Assembly: GCA_900111695.1 (NCBI GenBank)
Contig: FOHD01000008.1
Span: 1-64,000 of the forward strand
Direction: 5' to 3'
Origin: Olsenella sp. KH3B4
GTDB lineage: Bacteria; Actinomycetota; Coriobacteriia; Coriobacteriales; Atopobiaceae
Length of the DNA: 64,000 bases
Shown here: positions 60,552-64,000 of the stretch, one piece after another
Position numbering within the stretch: position 1 is the stretch's first letter
Layout: every line of letters starts with the position of its first letter
Made by a program: the position numbers and the translations under genes
Notes under the pieces: model-generated
The model's database searches: none
Told to the model about the DNA's origin: nothing
The model's input: only the letters and a program-made list of their open reading frames with translations

Positions 60552-61457
60552 CTAGACCGTCAGCGAGCTGATCTGGATGGAGGTCTTGGAGAGCAGCGTG
60601 TTGACGTAGGCCGTCCACTCGCTCGATGCCTGCGAGGCGGCGGTGGAGTAGTTGGAGTACGCCACGTAGTAGGCCTGCTCGGCGGCAGCGTAGCTCGCGG
60701 AGTCGTTGGAGATGGAGTAGGTCGAGAGCGCCGAGTAGTACGCGCCATCGGTGCTGGCCCAGGTGTTGTTCGCAGAATCCCACTCGTCGCCGGCAAGGCC
60801 GATGATGTACTGCGCGTAATCGGCCGACGTGGTGTCCTCGTTGCCGTCGGAGGGAGCGGTGGGGGCAGTGGGCTGGTCGGGAACCGTGGTGGTGATCACG
60901 GAGTCGCGGAGCTTCTTGATAACCGCAGCGTCGTGGAGAAGCGACTTGGTAGCGTCCTCGTCGAGGCCGTAGTTGGAGCCGATGGTCGCGAAGTCATCGG
61001 TGCCCAGCGTGCTCTGCGCGTAGCTGCTCACGTCGTCATCGGTCACGGTGATGCCCTGGGCGTTTGCGTCCTCGAGCACAACCTCGTTGCGCGCGTAGCT
61101 CAGGATGTCATCTGCGGAGGGAACGTTGTAGGTGCCGTCATCGTTGGCCTGGTTGTCGAGCGAACCGTTCTGCTCGATGACCTCGCGCGCGGTGATGTCG
61201 TGGCTGGAGCCGTTGTAGGTGTAGGTGGCAATGGCGTTGTCCAACTCGGAATCGCTGATGGTGGTCTTGCCGGAGGCTGACGCGGTCCCGTTGGAGAGAA
61301 GGAAGTGACCACAGAGGATGCCTGCGACCAGGGCAACCACGCAAATGGCAATCCAGACGGGGGTTCCGAGCCCCTTCTTCTTCGCTCCCTTGGGGGCCTT
61401 AGGTGCCTTGGGCGCCTCCCCCTTGGTGTGGTTCTTCTCGATGGTGCTGTCTGCCAT
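60552..61457 (-). CDS. SurA-like membrane-anchored protein
   Basis: The 301-residue protein has a cytoplasmic N-terminus with a basic KAPKAPKGAKKKG patch, one membrane helix (about residues 35-57) and an extracytoplasmic alpha-helical domain. This domain resembles the SurA N-terminal chaperone region (ISDSELDNAIATYTY, DDILSYARNEVVLEDANAQGITVTDDDV). A Pro/Thr linker precedes an Asp/Ser/Tyr-rich C-terminal helix. There is no recognisable peptidyl-prolyl isomerase domain. GAGAGGTGAG lies before the ATG at 61457. A role in folding of exported proteins is possible but unproved. Confidence 0.7.
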   Translation of the reverse strand: MADSTIEKNHTKGEAPKAPKAPKGAKKKGLGTPVWIAICVVALVAGILCGHFLLSNGTASASGKTTISDSELDNAIATYTYNGSSHDITAREVIEQNGSLDNQANDDGTYNVPSADDILSYARNEVVLEDANAQGITVTDDDVSSYAQSTLGTDDFATIGSNYGLDEDATKSLLHDAAVIKKLRDSVITTTVPDQPTAPTAPSDGNEDTTSADYAQYIIGLAGDEWDSANNTWASTDGAYYSALSTYSISNDSASYAAAEQAYYVAYSNYSTAASQASSEWTAYVNTLLSKTSIQISSLTV

Positions 61458-61636
61458 GTGCTCACCTCTCGAATCGGCGCGGAAGCCCCGCGTCATGGAT
61501 TTGCATGTGGTGCTCGACGGATACATACGTTGCGCATTTTACCGCAGCGGCACCCGCCGCCCGTCATGCCAGGCCATACTCCCCCGTGTCCGCACATGCG
61601 CGTAGTCATCCTGAAAGCGTGCAGCGCACACATGCG

Positions 61637-61660
61637 GAAAGGCGCCCCTGCGGAGCGCCC
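61637..61660 (-). terminator. Weak hairpin after the HEAT-repeat gene
   Basis: GGCGC (61641-61645) and GCGCC (61655-61659) form a short stem followed leftward by TTT. It may end the four-gene unit upstream of it. Confidence 0.4.
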
Positions 61661-61672
61661 TGGCGAGAAGTC

Positions 61673-62263
61673 CTACTTTGCCTTGCCCTTCGCAACCGCG
61701 ACGATGTCTCCCGAGAACTGCTTGATGTAGCCGTTGCCGCTCTCGGCGTCGAACTTCACGCGCGAGACCAGCTCCTTAGCCGTCTTCTTGGAGATGTCGC
61801 CGCCGGCAAAGGCGAGAAGCCCCTCGAGCATGTCGCGGTATTCGGCGTCACCGTGGAAGCACTGGATGGCCTCGTCCAGCAGCGGCCACACCTCGTCCGA
61901 ACGCGCGGGCGAGGTTGCCCCCAGGCGGCAGAGGAAGAGAAACGCCGCCAGACGAACCGTGGCGGAGTCATCGTCGAAGAGCGACGCCTCGGCACCGTCA
62001 AACGCCTTGCTCACCTGGTCTGCGTATGCATCGGTCATGGTCGAGAGGGCGTCGAGCACCTCCCAGCGCGTCTGGGCCTCTGGACGGTCAAGCGCGTCGA
62101 CCAGCGCGTCGACGTGGCCGGCGAGCAGGGACGGGTCCTTTGCCGCCACGGCCGCGATGTCCTGTGACACCTCCTGACGGTGCCTACGGCTCGATGCCGA
62201 AAGGCCGTCAATCAGGGTCGCGACGCCCGCCGCGCTCATAGTCTTGTTGTTCTCCTCTGCCAT
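61673..62263 (-). CDS. HEAT-repeat-like protein
   Basis: The 196-residue protein is all-helical with paired helices typical of HEAT/Armadillo repeats (LLAGHVDALVDALDRPEAQTRWEVLDAL, SATVRLAAFLFLCRLGA). HEAT proteins act as scaffolds. The Lys-rich end reads VAKGKAK. GAGAGGAG eight bases upstream supports ATG at 62263. It lies 27 bases after the NYN-LOTUS gene and is probably cotranscribed. No enzymatic motif is seen. Confidence 0.7.
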   Translation of the reverse strand: MAEENNKTMSAAGVATLIDGLSASSRRHRQEVSQDIAAVAAKDPSLLAGHVDALVDALDRPEAQTRWEVLDALSTMTDAYADQVSKAFDGAEASLFDDDSATVRLAAFLFLCRLGATSPARSDEVWPLLDEAIQCFHGDAEYRDMLEGLLAFAGGDISKKTAKELVSRVKFDAESGNGYIKQFSGDIVAVAKGKAK

Positions 62264-62290
62264 TGCCAAGTCTCCTCTCTTAGCCCCGCG

Positions 62291-63073
62291 CTACTCGTGG
62301 AAGCCGTCTACCACGACGGTTCCACTCTTGGGGTCCTGGTGGATGTCGATAAAGCCAAGCTTCGCTGCCTCGCGGATGAGCGCCGTGAAGGAACGGTACC
62401 CAAACGAGCCCTCCGAGAACTGCGGACGCTTGCGGCGCATGGTGTCCTTCAGGCGACTTGCCAGGATGAACGAGTCGCTCTCGCGCTGCAGAGCGTCGAT
62501 GGTCTCGAAGAGCAGCTGGTAGCAGGGCTGCTTCTCCTTGGGAACCTTCTGCGAGAAGTCCGGGATGCCCGCCGAGCGGGTGAGGTCCTCGTAGAAGATG
62601 AACTCGTCGCAGACCTCGGCCAGAAGCGAACTGGTTGACTCCTTCATGCCCACGCCAATGACCGTCTTACCAAACTCCTTGAGCTTGGAGACAAGCGGCG
62701 AGAAGTCCGAGTCACCGGAGAGAATCGCAAAGGTGTCGATGTGGTCCTTGGTGAGACACATCTCGACGGCGTCCACGGCAAGGCGGATGTCGGCCGAGTT
62801 CTTGCCGGTGTAGGCGCGGTCCGGTATCTCGATGAGCTCGATGCCCAGCTCGTGCAGGGGCGTGACGGCAGTGTCGAAGCGCTGCCAGTCGCAGTAGGCG
62901 CGCTTGGCCGTGATGCGGCCCTTGTCGACCAGGCGCTCCAGGATGAGCTTGACGTCGGGCGCGGGGCCCGGCTCCTGGTGGCCGTTCCGCTTGCGCTTTC
63001 CGGTGCCCAGCGCAAGGTTCTCGTAGTCTATGAACACCGCAATGGAGCTCTGCGGCATGTCGGTGGTTGCCAT
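62291..63073 (-). CDS. NYN-domain RNase-like protein with LOTUS/OST-HTH domain
   Basis: The 260-residue protein starts with an NYN (PIN-like) domain: acidic residues at Asp16 (VFIDYENLAL), in NSADIRLAVDAVEM and in ILSGDSDFSPLVSKL (near residues 118-121) form the metal site. The C-terminal part (about 175-255; LFETIDALQRESDSFILASRLKDTM, GYRSFTALIREAAKLGFIDI) resembles a LOTUS/OST-HTH RNA-binding domain. NYN-LOTUS proteins are thought to cleave RNA or DNA. The ATG abuts the stop of the membrane-protein gene. Targets are unknown. Confidence 0.87.
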   Translation of the reverse strand: MATTDMPQSSIAVFIDYENLALGTGKRKRNGHQEPGPAPDVKLILERLVDKGRITAKRAYCDWQRFDTAVTPLHELGIELIEIPDRAYTGKNSADIRLAVDAVEMCLTKDHIDTFAILSGDSDFSPLVSKLKEFGKTVIGVGMKESTSSLLAEVCDEFIFYEDLTRSAGIPDFSQKVPKEKQPCYQLLFETIDALQRESDSFILASRLKDTMRRKRPQFSEGSFGYRSFTALIREAAKLGFIDIHQDPKSGTVVVDGFHE

Positions 63074-63553
63074 CTAGTGCCTGGTTCCCTTCTCGACGTT
63101 GGCGCCGGTCTCGGCGTTTGGGGTTTCTGCCTGGACGCTCATGAGTTCCGGCTCGGGCTTGCCCTCCTTGCGCGCCTTGCGAACGGCACGTCTGCGGGCC
63201 TTCTCGGCCTCGGTGCGATTGGTCTGGTCCTTGTTCACGTTGAAGTACTTGTCGGCGAACTTCCAGGGACCGACGGACTCGCCAAAGCCGATCTTTGCCC
63301 CGGCAAGTGCGCCAGCCATGAGCCCAAGGACCAGGCCAGCGAGCGTGAGCAGCTGGACAGCCCACACCATGGCAGAGACTGCGACGCCCACCAAGATGAT
63401 CTTGAGGTTGGCGATGTGGAAGTCGCGCTTCTCGACGCACTTCTTGCCCATCTCCTCGCCCACGTGCTCGCCAATGACAAGGCCAAAGGCAAAAAGCATG
63501 ATCACGAAGATGGCAACAGCGAAGCTGCCTGTGCCAAGGCTGTTCTCGTCCAT
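63074..63553 (-). CDS. Small membrane protein of unknown function
   Basis: The 159-residue protein has a first hydrophobic helix (about residues 10-27), two more closely spaced helices (about 50-88) and a hydrophilic, Arg/Lys-rich tail (EAEKARRRAVRKARKEGKPEP). The tail may bind RNA or ribosomes. It starts six bases after the dehydrogenase stop and abuts the NYN gene. No family is recognised. Confidence 0.65.
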   Translation of the reverse strand: MDENSLGTGSFAVAIFVIMLFAFGLVIGEHVGEEMGKKCVEKRDFHIANLKIILVGVAVSAMVWAVQLLTLAGLVLGLMAGALAGAKIGFGESVGPWKFADKYFNVNKDQTNRTEAEKARRRAVRKARKEGKPEPELMSVQAETPNAETGANVEKGTRH

Positions 63554-63559
63554 GCGGGG

Positions 63560-64000
63560 CTACTCCCCGTCCCCATGGTGGTGGCAGCAGTGGCCGTCCT
63601 CGTGGCCGTGGCCGCCGCAGCAGCCGTCACCGTGGCCCTCCCCGTGGCCGCCGCAGCAGCCGTCGCCGCCGTGGCCGCCGCAGCAGTGGCCGTCCTTCTC
63701 GCCCTCGTCGGCGAGGTCCTCCACGTCGAGCTTGGACCAGTCGAGGCCGGCAGCCGTGCAGGTGACCTCGTCCTGGTAGAGAAGGCTTATCGCCTGGGTG
63801 CCAAGACGCGCGCCACCAATCTGGTACAGCATGTCATAGAGGGTGTAGGCCGTCTCGGCGCCGGGAAGGGTGATGTCTGTGTCCTCGGCCTGCGCGAGCG
63901 CAAGCCCCAGGTCCTTGCGCAGGTGCTCCACGAGGAAGCCGGGCTTGTAGTCGCCATCGAGCGACTTGGGCGCCAGACGATCCATGGCAACCGAGCCGCC
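63560..64000 (-). CDS. 3-hydroxyisobutyrate dehydrogenase-family protein with His/Cys-rich tail (5' end outside window)
   Basis: The visible 146 residues are the C-terminal part of an NAD-dependent beta-hydroxyacid dehydrogenase. They include the family block LDGDYKPGFLVEHLRKDLGLALAQA, whose lysine is near the nucleotide site, and the following TAYTLYDML helix. An acidic linker leads to a 43-residue tail with 10 His and 8 Cys in four Cys-Cys pairs among Gly and Asp. This tail is not part of the family and should bind metal ions. The start lies beyond base 64000; an internal ATG at 63985 is not a likely start. Confidence 0.85.
   Translation of the reverse strand, partial: GGSVAMDRLAPKSLDGDYKPGFLVEHLRKDLGLALAQAEDTDITLPGAETAYTLYDMLYQIGGARLGTQAISLLYQDEVTCTAAGLDWSKLDVEDLADEGEKDGHCCGGHGGDGCCGGHGEGHGDGCCGGHGHEDGHCCHHHGDGE

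Overview
The window looks like chromosome from a high-GC actinobacterium of the class Coriobacteriia, most likely Atopobiaceae (Olsenella/Atopobium-like). This placement is inferred from the gene set: a rapZ-whiA-gap-pgk-tpiA-secG block, a membrane-anchored LuxR regulator, twin-arginine lipoproteins, HisZ-dependent short HisG, and many stem-loop intergenic repeats. No 16S rRNA or database search supports it here.

Layout. 1-231: start of a transposase cut by the window edge. 442-3273: leftward operon of two creatininase-family amidohydrolases and an M42 peptidase. 3448-8359: secG, a rightward M18 aminopeptidase and a peptide-type binding lipoprotein, and a third creatininase; these sit between tpiA and secG, which are often close neighbours. 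8468-13679: tpiA, pgk, gap, whiA, rapZ, all leftward. 13680-14503: an 824-base repeat-rich gap. 14504-20431: an oxidoreductase plus nanE (sialic/amino-sugar use), a LuxR-type membrane regulator with a duplicated architecture, a secreted NlpC/P60-like protein and an anchored propeller-like protein. 20428-31865: a long leftward operon with the histidine pathway (a hisZ-hisG fusion, then D, C, B, H, A, F, I, E), followed by an ATP-grasp ligase and uvrC. 32130-37258: murJ, ybaK, uvrA. 37259-38133: a gap with a probable 35-residue membrane peptide. 38134-41252: a GtrA-like protein and a GH3 glycosidase with a membrane tail. 41614-44995: a LytTR response regulator and two GHKL kinases, the second lacking its phospho-acceptor histidines. 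45316-55632: purine deaminases, an M20 amidohydrolase and a Pot-type ABC importer. 56064-56799: a HepT/MntA-type toxin-antitoxin pair. 56924-59194: a double cupin, tRNA-Thr(CGT), a MITE-like element and a spermidine-synthase-like protein. 59218-64000: a TudS-PNP fusion, a SurA-like membrane protein, a HEAT protein, a NYN-LOTUS protein, a membrane protein and a dehydrogenase with a His/Cys-rich tail.

How the genes work together. Central glycolysis (gap, pgk, tpiA), envelope synthesis and export (murJ, secG), repair (uvrA, uvrC) and the complete path from PRPP to histidine, apart from the HisN phosphatase, form a housekeeping backbone. Accessory blocks point to a host-associated fermenter that salvages peptides, amides, amino sugars and purines. 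The most unusual items are the purine-deaminase/ABC importer locus with two dissimilar adenine deaminases, the TudS-PNP fusion, the pseudokinase partner in the LytTR system, the doubled LuxR protein and several intergenic repeat families, one of which supplies gene stop codons.
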